A DNA stretch of 64,000 nt, taken from the NCBI GenBank assembly GCA_947573485.1, contig CANPGB010000004.1:62001-126000 (forward strand), given 5' to 3'. Source of the stretch: an uncultured Porphyromonadaceae bacterium. GTDB lineage: Bacteria > Bacteroidota > Bacteroidia > Bacteroidales > Muribaculaceae. Positions 7,624-16,127 of the stretch are shown here, one piece after another (position 1 is the first letter of the stretch; each line of letters starts with the position of its first letter). The notes beneath the pieces were generated by a model. That model did no database searches. It saw only the letters and a list, made by a program, of their open reading frames with translations, and was not told the origin of the DNA. Position numbers and translations under genes: made by a program.

Positions 7624-9012
7624 TCAACGGCCTCCGCCGAGAGCCTGGTAGAGGGTGATTACCGAACGGGCGCGGTTGAGCTCTGTGGTAATCTGGCTTA
7701 TCTGGGCGTTGAGCAGACCTTGCTGTGCGGTGAGCACTTCGAGGTAGCTTGTTGAGCCGGTTGAGTAGAGCATGAGGTCCTGGGTGTATTCCACCGACTT
7801 CTCGAGGTTTGCGATCTGGTCGATGAGGAGTGCGGATTTCTCTTTGCTCTTTGCGTATACTGTGAGTGCGTCGTTGACTTCGGCTGCTGCGTTGAGGAGC
7901 GAGTACTCGAAGTTGTTCATTGCCTGTTTCTGCTGAGCTTTTGAGGCCTGCAGGCGTGCAATGTTCTGGCCGCGTGAGAAGAGGGGTGCCACGAGGGAGC
8001 CTGCGAGCTGGTAGAACCAGTCGCCGGGGTTCTTGATAAATGAGCCGAGGAGGTTGGTGAAACCGCCGTTGACGCTTATTGTGAGGCCGGGGTAGAAGGC
8101 TGCGCGGGCGCTTGCGGTGGCGTAGTAGGCTGCTGCGAGGTCTTGCTCGGCGGCGGCTACGTCGGGACGGGCGGCGAGCTCAGCCATGGGGATTCCGGCG
8201 CGGAGCACCTCGGGTGTTACGAGGTCAACGCGGTCGGTAACGTCCCACTCCTGGGGCAGGGTGTTCTGCAGGAGCGACATGGTGTTGTTGAGCTGGTCGA
8301 GCGACATCTCAAGGTCGGTAATCGACGCGAGGATGCTGTAGTAGTTGGCCGCCGACTGCACTACGGCTGCTTCGGTCACGCCGCGGCCGCCTTCTTTAAG
8401 GTCGCGCATGGTCTGCACGGTTTCTTTCCAAAGGGCGGCGGTGTTGCGCGAGAGGTTGAGCTGCTGGCGCACTGCTGCGATAGCGTAGTAGGTGTTTGCG
8501 ACACCGGCAATAATCTGGCTGCGCACTGCCTGGCCGTAGGCCTCGCTCTTGAGGAGGGCTGCTTTGGCTCCGCGCTTGCTGTTGAGGATTTTGCCGAAGA
8601 TGTCGATTTCCCAGCTGAGCTGTGCGGGCAGGGAGTAGGTCCAGCTGAGGTCGCTGCCTGCGTAAGAGGCTCCCGCCCCGTTGGGGGCGAGGGCGAGGGA
8701 GGGCAGGTAGCTGAGTTTGGCACCGCGGAGGTTTGCCTGAGCTATCTCAACGTTGAGTTGGGCGTTGCGCAGGTTGGTGTTGTTTGCCAGTGCCGACTCG
8801 ATGAGTGCGGCGAGCTTGGGGTCGGTGAACACTTTCTGCCACGAGAGGTTGCCGAAGGCTGCCGAGTCGACGGGCTGCTCAATGGCCTCGGCGTATGCCT
8901 TTGTGAGGGGCGTCGAGGTTGGTGTCTCGTATTTTTTATAGATGCCGCAACTGCCGAGGAAGCATATTGCCGCTACAGCGACGGCGGTGCGTGCGAAATA
9001 TATTGTTTTCAT
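7624..9012 (-). CDS. RND efflux outer-membrane lipoprotein (OprM/TolC family)
   Basis: A 462-residue outer-membrane factor, the last gene of an adaptor-permease-OMF operon. It starts with a lipoprotein signal (MKTIYFARTAVAVAAICFLGSC), the Cys being the lipidation site. It has two long helical repeats typical of the family (NTNLRNAQLNVEIAQANLRG and PDVAAAEQDLAAAYYATASA), which form the trans-periplasmic tunnel. The length is normal. It starts 15 bp after the permease stop. The complex should extrude drugs, bile salts or similar amphiphiles from the periplasm (family knowledge). Confidence 0.95.
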   Translation of the reverse strand: MKTIYFARTAVAVAAICFLGSCGIYKKYETPTSTPLTKAYAEAIEQPVDSAAFGNLSWQKVFTDPKLAALIESALANNTNLRNAQLNVEIAQANLRGAKLSYLPSLALAPNGAGASYAGSDLSWTYSLPAQLSWEIDIFGKILNSKRGAKAALLKSEAYGQAVRSQIIAGVANTYYAIAAVRQQLNLSRNTAALWKETVQTMRDLKEGGRGVTEAAVVQSAANYYSILASITDLEMSLDQLNNTMSLLQNTLPQEWDVTDRVDLVTPEVLRAGIPMAELAARPDVAAAEQDLAAAYYATASARAAFYPGLTISVNGGFTNLLGSFIKNPGDWFYQLAGSLVAPLFSRGQNIARLQASKAQQKQAMNNFEYSLLNAAAEVNDALTVYAKSKEKSALLIDQIANLEKSVEYTQDLMLYSTGSTSYLEVLTAQQGLLNAQISQITTELNRARSVITLYQALGGGR

Positions 9013-9027
9013 ATATCGTTGCGTGGT

Positions 9028-12000
9028 TTATTTGGCGTATTGCTCAATTTCTTTCTCGATAGTGCCGCCGCGCTCTTCGTTCTGCCACTGTATGGGCTTG
9101 ATCTTTTCCTGGAGAATCTGGAATACGACGAAGAGTGCCGGTACGATGAATATCTGGCATATCATACCCAGGAGCATGCCGCCTACAGAGCCTGCGCCGA
9201 GGGCGCGGTTACCGTTTGCACCTACGCCGGTGGAGAACATCATAGGCAGAAGGCCGATGACCATGGCCAGCGAGGTCATAAGGATAGGACGGAGACGTGC
9301 ACCGGCGCCTGCGATTGCGGCGTTGAAGATGCTCATGCCTGTGTGTCGGCGCTCGAGGGCGAACTCTACGATAAGAATTGCGTTCTTGGCCAATAGACCG
9401 ATGAGCATGATGAGGGCAATCTGCAGGTAGATGTTATTGGAGATGCCGAGCATCTGTGCGAAGATGAATGAGCCTGCAAGGCCGAAGGGTATCGAGAGGA
9501 TAACGGCGAAGGGAAGCATGTAGCTTTCGTACTGTGCCGAGAGGAGCAGGTATACGAAGAGGAGGCAGAGGGCGAAGATAGTGGCTGTTGTGCCGCTGCT
9601 GCCGCTGCCGGCTTCCTCGCGGGTCATACCGGCGTACTCGTAGCCGTAGCCCTGGGGGAGGGTCTGGGCGGCCACGCGCTCGATGGCTGCAAGTGCCTCG
9701 CCCGATGAGAAGCCGGGCTTAGGTGTACCGGTCACGGATATCGAGGTGAACATGTTGAAGCGGTTCATGAGGTCGGGGCCGTAGACGCGGGTGAGCTTGA
9801 CGTAGTTGGAAATGGGGGCCATTTCGTTGCCGTTGCGCACCTTGATGCTGTTGAGGGTTTCCATGTCGACACGCGACTCGGGGTTGGCCTGCATCATCAC
9901 TCGGTAGATTTTACCGAAGCGGTTGAAGTTAGATACGTACATACCGCCGTAGTATCCCTGGAGGGTTGAGAGTATGGTCGAGGGGCTGATGCCGGCGGTT
10001 TTGGCCTTGGCGGCATCAATGTCGATCATGTACTGGGGGAATGTGGGGTTGAAGGTGGTGTATGCGGCCTGGATTTCGGGCTGTTGGTTGAGCTGAGCGA
10101 GGAAGCCCTGCACGACGCCGAAGAACTGGTTGATGTCGCCGCCGGTGCGGTCCTGCATCTTCATCTCGAAACCGTTGGTTGTCGAATAACCCGTAATCAT
10201 AGGGGGGGCGAAAATCATCACGCGACCGTCGCGCACGTATTGTGCGGTGAGGGCGTAAAGCTGCTGGATGATAGCTTCGGAGCTCTGGCTCTTGTCGCGC
10301 TCGCTCCAGTCTTTAAGCTTGATGATGAAGGCGCCGTATGTGGGGCCCTGGCCGGCGATGAAGCTGTAGCCGTTGATTGCCTGGCGGATGCGGATGCCGG
10401 GGATTGTGGCGCAGAGTGAGTCGACCTGGTTGATGACTTCCTGGGTGCGCTCCTGCGATGAGCCTGCGGGCATGTCGATCATTGCGAAAATCACACCTGT
10501 ATCTTCGCTGGGCACGAGTGCGCTCGGGGTAGTGCGCATGAGCCATACGAGCACGACTATCGAAACGACAACGGTGGCGAAGGAGGTGACTTTGTGGCGT
10601 GCAAACCAGCTTGCGAGCTTCTTGTAGCCCGAGAGGAGTTTGCCGAAGTTCTTCTCGAATGAACGGTGGAAGCGCTTGCCGAAGAGGCCGAGCACTGCAA
10701 TTATGGCAACGGCCCATGCCACGCAGCTGAGGGCTACGTTGTGGAAGCTGTACCAGCCGAGCACCATGAAGGTGATGGTGGCGATGAGGAGTATGAAGGT
10801 GATGAGCGGGTGGATGTCGAGAGCGAAGGCGCGTTTGTAGCGCTTGCCCATGGCTTCGCTTGCGGCTTTATAAGCTTCGCCCATGCGTTTGCCAAGGGGT
10901 TTGTCGGCTTCTCCCTCGGCTTTGTGGGGCTTGAGGAAGATTGCGCAGAGGGCAGGCGAGAGGGTGAGTGCGTTGATAGCCGAGAAGGCAATGGCGATAG
11001 CCATGGTGAGACCGAACTGGCGGTAGAACACACCTGCAGTGCCGGGCATGAACGACACGGGGATGAACACGAGCATCATGACGAGGGTAATCGACACGAG
11101 CGCTCCGGCAATCTCAGCCATGGCGTCGATAGAGGCGCGGCGTGCCGAGGTATAGCCCTGGTCGAGCTTGGCGTGCACGGCCTCGACCACCACAATGGCG
11201 TCGTCGACCACAATGGCAATGGCCAAGACGAGTGCCGAGAGGGTGATGAGGTTCACCGAGAAGCCGATGAGGTTCATCACGAAGAAGGTACCGATAAGGG
11301 CCACGGGGATTGCTATGGCGGGGATAATGGTGGAGCGCATGTCCTGAAGGAACACATACACCACGAAGAACACAAGGATGAATGCCTCGATTAGGGTGTG
11401 GATCACGTTGTTGATCGAGGCGTAGAGGAAGTCGTTGTTGTTCATAGGAATCTCGAAGTCGAGACCCTGGGGAAGGTCGGCCTTGAGGCGGTCGACGAGT
11501 GCGAGACAGTTGTTGATAATCTGTGTTGCGTTGGAGCCCGGTGTCTGGAACACCATTGCCACGCTACCTGTCTGGGCGTTGAGGAGGTTGGAGAAGCCGT
11601 AGGTTACACGGCCGAGCTCGATGTCTGCAACGTCTTTGAGGTAGAGTACCTCGCCGTTGGAACCTGTGCGCACCACGATGTCGCCGAACTCTTCGGGTGT
11701 GGTGAGGCGGCCGCGGTAGCGGAGGGTGTACTGGAACGACTGGTTGCCCTGCTCACCGAAGGAGCCGGGGGCGGCCTCGACGTTCTGCTCGGCGAGTGCC
11801 ATGCTCACGTCGGAGGGCATGAGGTGGTACTGGGCCATGATCTCGGGCTTGAGCCATATACGCATCGAGTAGTCGGCACCGAAGGCCATCACGTCACCTA
11901 CCCCCGACACACGCTGGAGTTCGGGAATGACGTTGATTTTCATGTAGTTGTCGAGGAACTCGGCGGTGTATTCCTGGTTGGCGGTGGTGTCGACGAGAGC

Positions 12001-12423
12001 CACACCGAGGAGCATCGATGTCTGGCGCTTCTTGGTCTGCACACCCACCTGGTTAACTTCAGAAGGCAGGAGGTTGGCGGCGGCAGATACACGGTTCTGC
12101 ACGTCGACGGCGGCCATGTTGGGGTCGAATCCTTGCTCGAAGTACACGTTGATAGTTGCCGAGCCGGTGTTTGTGGCGGTGGACTCCATGTAGGTCATGC
12201 CCTCGGCGCCGTTGATCGACTCCTCGAGAGGGGCAATCACCGAGTTGAGCACCGCGGCGGCGTTGGCACCGTTGTAGGTGGTCGTTACTGAGATTGTAGG
12301 AGGTGCTATATCAGGGTATTGGGTCACCGGCAGCGAGGTGAGGCCGATGATACCCAGCAGGACGATAAAAATTGAGATTACCGTCGAGAGCACAGGGCGG
12401 TTTATAAATGTATCAAGCTTCAT
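9028..12423 (-). CDS. RND multidrug efflux permease (HAE1/AcrB family), enlarged
   Basis: The inner-membrane proton-driven pump of the tripartite system. It starts MKLDTFINRPVLSTVISIF as usual. The proton-relay Asp pair is present (VVDDAIVVVE, about residues 403-412), as is the TM10 Lys (LLAKNAILIVEFA). At 1131 residues it is about 80 longer than AcrB-type proteins. The extra sequence lies between TM6 (ALTLSPALCAIFLKPH) and TM7 and holds two extra hydrophobic stretches (about residues 530-550 and 560-580). It is flanked by adaptor (43 bp) and outer-membrane factor (15 bp) in one operon. Confidence 0.96.
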   Translation of the reverse strand: MKLDTFINRPVLSTVISIFIVLLGIIGLTSLPVTQYPDIAPPTISVTTTYNGANAAAVLNSVIAPLEESINGAEGMTYMESTATNTGSATINVYFEQGFDPNMAAVDVQNRVSAAANLLPSEVNQVGVQTKKRQTSMLLGVALVDTTANQEYTAEFLDNYMKINVIPELQRVSGVGDVMAFGADYSMRIWLKPEIMAQYHLMPSDVSMALAEQNVEAAPGSFGEQGNQSFQYTLRYRGRLTTPEEFGDIVVRTGSNGEVLYLKDVADIELGRVTYGFSNLLNAQTGSVAMVFQTPGSNATQIINNCLALVDRLKADLPQGLDFEIPMNNNDFLYASINNVIHTLIEAFILVFFVVYVFLQDMRSTIIPAIAIPVALIGTFFVMNLIGFSVNLITLSALVLAIAIVVDDAIVVVEAVHAKLDQGYTSARRASIDAMAEIAGALVSITLVMMLVFIPVSFMPGTAGVFYRQFGLTMAIAIAFSAINALTLSPALCAIFLKPHKAEGEADKPLGKRMGEAYKAASEAMGKRYKRAFALDIHPLITFILLIATITFMVLGWYSFHNVALSCVAWAVAIIAVLGLFGKRFHRSFEKNFGKLLSGYKKLASWFARHKVTSFATVVVSIVVLVWLMRTTPSALVPSEDTGVIFAMIDMPAGSSQERTQEVINQVDSLCATIPGIRIRQAINGYSFIAGQGPTYGAFIIKLKDWSERDKSQSSEAIIQQLYALTAQYVRDGRVMIFAPPMITGYSTTNGFEMKMQDRTGGDINQFFGVVQGFLAQLNQQPEIQAAYTTFNPTFPQYMIDIDAAKAKTAGISPSTILSTLQGYYGGMYVSNFNRFGKIYRVMMQANPESRVDMETLNSIKVRNGNEMAPISNYVKLTRVYGPDLMNRFNMFTSISVTGTPKPGFSSGEALAAIERVAAQTLPQGYGYEYAGMTREEAGSGSSGTTATIFALCLLFVYLLLSAQYESYMLPFAVILSIPFGLAGSFIFAQMLGISNNIYLQIALIMLIGLLAKNAILIVEFALERRHTGMSIFNAAIAGAGARLRPILMTSLAMVIGLLPMMFSTGVGANGNRALGAGSVGGMLLGMICQIFIVPALFVVFQILQEKIKPIQWQNEERGGTIEKEIEQYAK

Positions 12424-12466
12424 TGCTTAGTAAATGTCTGTTCTACATTGGTTATTAGCCTGGGCT

Positions 12467-13624
12467 TTATTCGGCTGCGGGAGCGGGGGCTGCCGAAGTC
12501 TTGGGGGTGATCTTCATGCCCTGACGTACGGCGGTGCCCACACCTTCTACCACGACGCGGTCGCCGGGGTTGAGGCCCGAGGTTACGACGAATACCTGGC
12601 CGTCGCTGTAGGGCTCTACGGTGATCTGTGTGGGAACGGTTACGTTGCTGTCGTTGAGGGTGTAGACGTAGCGGAGGTCCTGAAGCTCATAGGTTGCGCG
12701 CTGGGGAATGGTGATAACGTTCTCGTTTGTGCGCGGTACTATGATTTTGCCGGTGTTGCCGCTGCGGAGCACTCCCTGGGGGTTGGCGAAGAGCGCGCGT
12801 GCCGAGGCTGCGCCGGTGCTGTTGTCGATAACGCCCGACACTGTTGCTACGTGGCCCTTGAGGGGGTAGCGGGTGCCGTTGGCGAGCTCGAGCTCAACTT
12901 CGGGGAAGTTTTTGAGGGTGGCCTCTACGGAGCCGGAACCGCCTTTGGTGAAGTCGAGGAGGTCGTTCTCGTTGAAAGCGAAGTAGGCGTATACGGCGGA
13001 GTTGTCGCTAAGGGTAGTGAGGGGCTGTGCCGACGAGGGCGATGCGAGCGAGCCTTCGCGGTTGGGGATAGTGCCTACGACGCCGTCGCTGGGAGCTACG
13101 ACTGTGGTGTAGCTGAGGTTCTTGCGGGCGTTGGTGAGGGCTGCCTGAGCCTGGGCCTCGGCGGCCTTAGCCTGTGCGAGCTGGTTGGCGGCCATCTGCC
13201 ACTCGGTCTCGCTTATGATGTTTTTCTGGAGGAGCATGCGCTTGTTCTGCTCGGTGATTTCGGCGGTAGAAACGGCGCTCTTGGCGGAGTTGAGGTTTGC
13301 CTGAGCCTGGTCGACGGCAGCCTGGAACTGCACCTGGTCGATTGTGAAGAGGGTCTGGCCTTTGTGTACGCGCTGACCTTCGTCGACATGTACTTTGGTG
13401 ATGAAACCGGAAACCTGGGGACGGATGTCGATATCCGTCTTACCCTTTAAAGTTGCCGGGAAAGAAGTTTCAAAAGAAGTGGAGGTGGGCTCAACGGTTA
13501 CGACTGCGATTTGCGGGGCGGGAGCCGCGCCCTGCACGCCCTGCTGCTTGCTGCACGACATGAGCGAGCCGCTGAGGGCGGTTGCTACTGCCAATGCCGT
13601 GATTGATAAGGCTTTTGTGTTCAT
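12467..13624 (-). CDS. RND efflux periplasmic adaptor (AcrA/MexA-type MFP)
   Basis: A 385-residue lipoprotein (MNTKALSITALAVATALSGSLMSC, Cys lipidation). It has the HlyD-type barrel-sandwich segment (DIDIRPQVSGFITKVHVDEG, about residues 65-84), an alpha-helical hairpin (about 95-160) and a beta-barrel with the VVAPSDGVVG motif near 170. It links the permease to the outer-membrane factor. First gene of the operon, with a -7 promoter element about 90 bp upstream. Confidence 0.95.
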   Translation of the reverse strand: MNTKALSITALAVATALSGSLMSCSKQQGVQGAAPAPQIAVVTVEPTSTSFETSFPATLKGKTDIDIRPQVSGFITKVHVDEGQRVHKGQTLFTIDQVQFQAAVDQAQANLNSAKSAVSTAEITEQNKRMLLQKNIISETEWQMAANQLAQAKAAEAQAQAALTNARKNLSYTTVVAPSDGVVGTIPNREGSLASPSSAQPLTTLSDNSAVYAYFAFNENDLLDFTKGGSGSVEATLKNFPEVELELANGTRYPLKGHVATVSGVIDNSTGAASARALFANPQGVLRSGNTGKIIVPRTNENVITIPQRATYELQDLRYVYTLNDSNVTVPTQITVEPYSDGQVFVVTSGLNPGDRVVVEGVGTAVRQGMKITPKTSAAPAPAAE

Positions 13625-13709
13625 ATTATAATATTACTGTGTTATTTCGCGAATGCACAGGATTAGAGGTGATGTTGCAAAACTATGTTGCACAGCACAA
13701 AATCCGCTG

Positions 13710-13717
13710 CAAAGGTA
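13710..13717 (-). promoter_or_regulatory. Promoter -7 element (TACCTTTG) of the RND operon
   Basis: TACCTTTG on the minus strand matches TAnnTTTG, about 86 bp before the adaptor ATG. There is no TTTG box at the normal distance. Confidence 0.5.
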
Positions 13718-13910
13718 CGAAATTTTAACGTTCTAAAAATAGCTCGAACCACCAAAGAATTGGTCGATTTGGCTACTCCTCGCCTAATGATTGTTAATTT
13801 GTCGCCGAAAAATCCAATTTTACCGACGTGTGTCTGATGTGGTTGCAATATTTTTTATTGTCGGCGGTGAAATATTTGCAATATATAGTTGTTTGATACA
13901 AGAAAATGAC

Positions 13911-13918
13911 TATCTTTG
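13911..13918 (+). promoter_or_regulatory. Promoter -7 element (TATCTTTG) of the DUF2795 gene
   Basis: TATCTTTG matches TAnnTTTG, 24 bp before the ATG. A TTTG at 13892 is 15 bp upstream, slightly closer than usual. Confidence 0.6.
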
Positions 13919-13942
13919 CGCACTTTTTAAAAACGATAAACT

Positions 13943-14164
13943 ATGTACTGGACACTCGAACTGGCCTCGAAGCTTGAGGATGCTCCCTGGCCTGCAACAA
14001 AAGACGAACTCATAGACTATGCCACCCGCAGCGGCGCTCCCCTCGAAGTGATTGAAAATCTGCAGGAAATAGAGGACGAGGGCGAAACCTACGAATCAAT
14101 AGAGGATATCTGGCCCGACTACCCCTCGAAGGAGGATTTCTTCTTCAACGAGGAGGAGTATTAA
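13943..14164 (+). CDS. Small conserved DUF2795-family protein
   Basis: A 73-residue acidic protein (MYWTLELASKLEDAPWPATK...) ending DYPSKEDFFFNEEEY. The central helical part (TKDELIDYATRSGAPLEVIENL) matches the short DUF2795 fold found widely in bacteria, and this form is strongly conserved in Bacteroidota as I know the family. There is no signal peptide, so it is cytoplasmic. It is monocistronic: own -7 element upstream and a clear terminator 30 bp downstream. Function unknown. Confidence 0.88.
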   Translation: MYWTLELASKLEDAPWPATKDELIDYATRSGAPLEVIENLQEIEDEGETYESIEDIWPDYPSKEDFFFNEEEY

Positions 14165-14194
14165 GCCACTAAATTCTTGTAAATGAAAATTAGC

Positions 14195-14237
14195 AATCGG
14201 ATAGACGACGAGGGGTTGTTTATCCGATTGATTTTTT
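14195..14237 (+). terminator. Rho-independent terminator of the DUF2795 gene
   Basis: AATCGGATA (14195-14203) pairs with TATCCGATT (14221-14229), followed by GATTTTTTG. Confidence 0.85.
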
Positions 14238-14291
14238 GTATTTTGGCAAAAGAAAAACATCGCATTCCGAATTATTCTGAATTAAAATAGT

Positions 14292-14299
14292 TATATTTG
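14292..14299 (+). promoter_or_regulatory. Promoter -7 element (TATATTTG) of the AlbA_2 gene
   Basis: TATATTTG matches TAnnTTTG, 22 bp before the ATG at 14322. Confidence 0.6.
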
Positions 14300-14321
14300 C
14301 ATTTTATTCAACGATAGTACT

Positions 14322-16016
14322 ATGACAAATCAAGAATACATCGATTTATTCCGTTCTCTTATTGAGCATGCTGAAAATGAGGTGGTGGAGTTCAAGAAGG
14401 CGGAACGCAATTTTGACACAGATGACCTCGGAAAGTATTTCTCTGCGTTGAGCAATGAGGCTAACTTGCGCGGCGTTGACTTCGCATGGTTGGTTATGGG
14501 GTATCACGAACCGACTCATACGATTGTCGGCACGTCTTTCAAGAATAGCGAGGACGGCATCAATAAATTGAAACATGATATTGCTCTCAATTCTACTTAT
14601 AAATTGACATTTAGAGAGGTTACGCCCATAAGCATTGAGGGAAAGCGAGTCTTGATGTTCAAGATTCCCGCTGCTCCCAGAAATATTGTTATAAAGTGGA
14701 AGGGGATTGCTTATGGTCGTGATGGTGAAAGTTTAGTGCCTTTGAACCAGGCAAAAAGCGATGAAATAAGACATCAGACCCCAATTCCCGACTGGTCGGC
14801 AGAACTTGTTGAATCTGCGACTATAGAGGACCTTGATGAACTGGCAGTTGCCACAGCTCGGGTCATGTATAAGAAGGTACATGGATCTACGATTCCGGCA
14901 AATGAGGTTGATGAATGGTCGACCGAAGAATTCTTGTGTCATAGTGAGATGATGCGTGAGGGTAAACTTACGAGAGCTGCAATACTGCTATTAGGCAAGC
15001 CGTTGGCACTCCAAAAGATTCACCCGGCCAATGCTCAGATTACTTGGGTCTGGAAGGATAAGGATGGAGAAGTGGTCGATTATGAGCATTTCTCGATACC
15101 ATATATCTTGACAGTGGACAAGATTTTTGGAAAGATTCGCAACAGGACGATGCGCGAGTTGCCGGGAGGAACCCTATTCCCCGACACAATGAGACAGTAT
15201 GAGGATTATTCCATCCGCGAAGCATTACATAATTGTATAGCGCATCAGGATTATTCTCTTGGTGGAAGAATTACTTTGGTCGAGAACGAAGGTTTTTTGT
15301 TCTACAGTAACAAGGGTACGTTCATCCCAAAGTCTATAGAGCAGGTACTGAAAGAGAAGGGGCCACAATCGGAATATCGCAACACATGTCTTGCGCATGG
15401 TATGGTTCATTTCAATATGATTGATACCGTTGGGCGTGGCATCCCGAAAATGTTCAAGGAGCAACGTCGTCGCTTCTTTCCCATGCCGGAATATGACATT
15501 GATGAAAAGGAACGCACTGTAAGTGTCACGATATATGGCATATCAAGTGATGATGCCTATACAGATCTATTGAAAAGTGATTCTTCGTTGAGCCTTATGG
15601 AATGCCTGTGGCTTGATTCTGTAAGAAGACACAAGCCGATAACAAAAGAAGCTGCAAAGCATTTGAGGGAGAGGAATCTCATTGAAGGCAAGGCTCCGAG
15701 ATATAATATCGCATTGGCGGTAGCACAAAAGGCTCAACAAGTAGGCCATTATACAAAAGAAACCGGCTTAAAGAAGGATGCTATGATTAAGTTTGTCCTT
15801 CAGTTAGCTTGTAATGCTGAACAAGGCGGCTTTAGACGTTCTGACGTATTTGAGCTTCTGGAGCAGAGTCTTCCTGTAACTATGACCAAAACTCAAAAAC
15901 TCAATTATATCACCAACATGCTGAAAGCTATGCATTCATCCGGATGGATTACTAAGAACGAAAGTGGTAAGAGGTGGCTTATAACTGTTAAAGGTATGGA
16001 TGAATTCCGGTCGTAA
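14322..16016 (+). CDS. Schlafen AlbA_2-domain protein with HATPase_c_4 domain
   Basis: A 564-residue protein of the COG2865 type. The N-terminal AlbA_2 (Slfn) domain spans about residues 10-135 (ENEVVEFKKAERNF near residue 20; KWKGIAYGRDGESLVPL near 127). A divergent HATPase_c_4 domain lies at about 290-400 (REALHNCIAHQDYS; VGRGIPKMF). The C-terminal 140 residues look helical and winged-helix-like. Family members are annotated as putative regulators, and many sit in defence or mobile islands. It is AT-richer than its neighbours and has its own promoter. The next gene follows after 111 bp of tandem repeats. Exact role unknown. Confidence 0.88.
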   Translation: MTNQEYIDLFRSLIEHAENEVVEFKKAERNFDTDDLGKYFSALSNEANLRGVDFAWLVMGYHEPTHTIVGTSFKNSEDGINKLKHDIALNSTYKLTFREVTPISIEGKRVLMFKIPAAPRNIVIKWKGIAYGRDGESLVPLNQAKSDEIRHQTPIPDWSAELVESATIEDLDELAVATARVMYKKVHGSTIPANEVDEWSTEEFLCHSEMMREGKLTRAAILLLGKPLALQKIHPANAQITWVWKDKDGEVVDYEHFSIPYILTVDKIFGKIRNRTMRELPGGTLFPDTMRQYEDYSIREALHNCIAHQDYSLGGRITLVENEGFLFYSNKGTFIPKSIEQVLKEKGPQSEYRNTCLAHGMVHFNMIDTVGRGIPKMFKEQRRRFFPMPEYDIDEKERTVSVTIYGISSDDAYTDLLKSDSSLSLMECLWLDSVRRHKPITKEAAKHLRERNLIEGKAPRYNIALAVAQKAQQVGHYTKETGLKKDAMIKFVLQLACNAEQGGFRRSDVFELLEQSLPVTMTKTQKLNYITNMLKAMHSSGWITKNESGKRWLITVKGMDEFRS

Positions 16017-16047
16017 AAACGGGTAATTACTCCTTTTTACCCGTTTC
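16017..16047 (+). other. Hairpin at the start of the inter-gene repeat
   Basis: AAACGGGTA just after the stop codon pairs with the first TACCCGTTT of the tandem repeat. Any of the three repeat units could serve as the partner arm, so the hairpin could shift. It may act as a weak terminator or RNA-stability element. Confidence 0.5.
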
Positions 16048-16087
16048 TACTCCTTTTTACCCGTTTCTACTCCTTTTTACCCGTTTT
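16028..16087 (+). repeat. Three tandem copies of a 20-bp unit
   Basis: The unit TACTCCTTTTTACCCGTTTC is repeated at 16028, 16048 and 16068 with almost no change. It fills most of the 111-bp gap between the AlbA_2 gene and the nucleotidyltransferase gene. A short palindrome (ACTCG-TTTTAT-ACGAGT) follows. Confidence 0.9.
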
Positions 16088-16127
16088 TTACTCGTTTTAT
16101 ACGAGTATTCCCTTAAAACATCGATAT

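Larger units (their letters stand above)
13625..13942. other. Intergenic region with two divergent promoters
   Basis: This 318-bp gap separates the efflux operon from the DUF2795 gene. Apart from the two -7 elements listed separately I see no gene, repeat or clear operator. It is AT-rich. Confidence 0.6.

Noticed and set aside
10666-12291. Long plus-strand ORFs opposite the RND permease (242 and 297 residues)
   Set aside because: They are antisense to a well-supported permease gene and have low-complexity His/Glu/Val composition.
16028-16087. CRISPR or attachment site from the 20-bp repeats
   Set aside because: The units are directly adjacent without spacers and no integrase is nearby.
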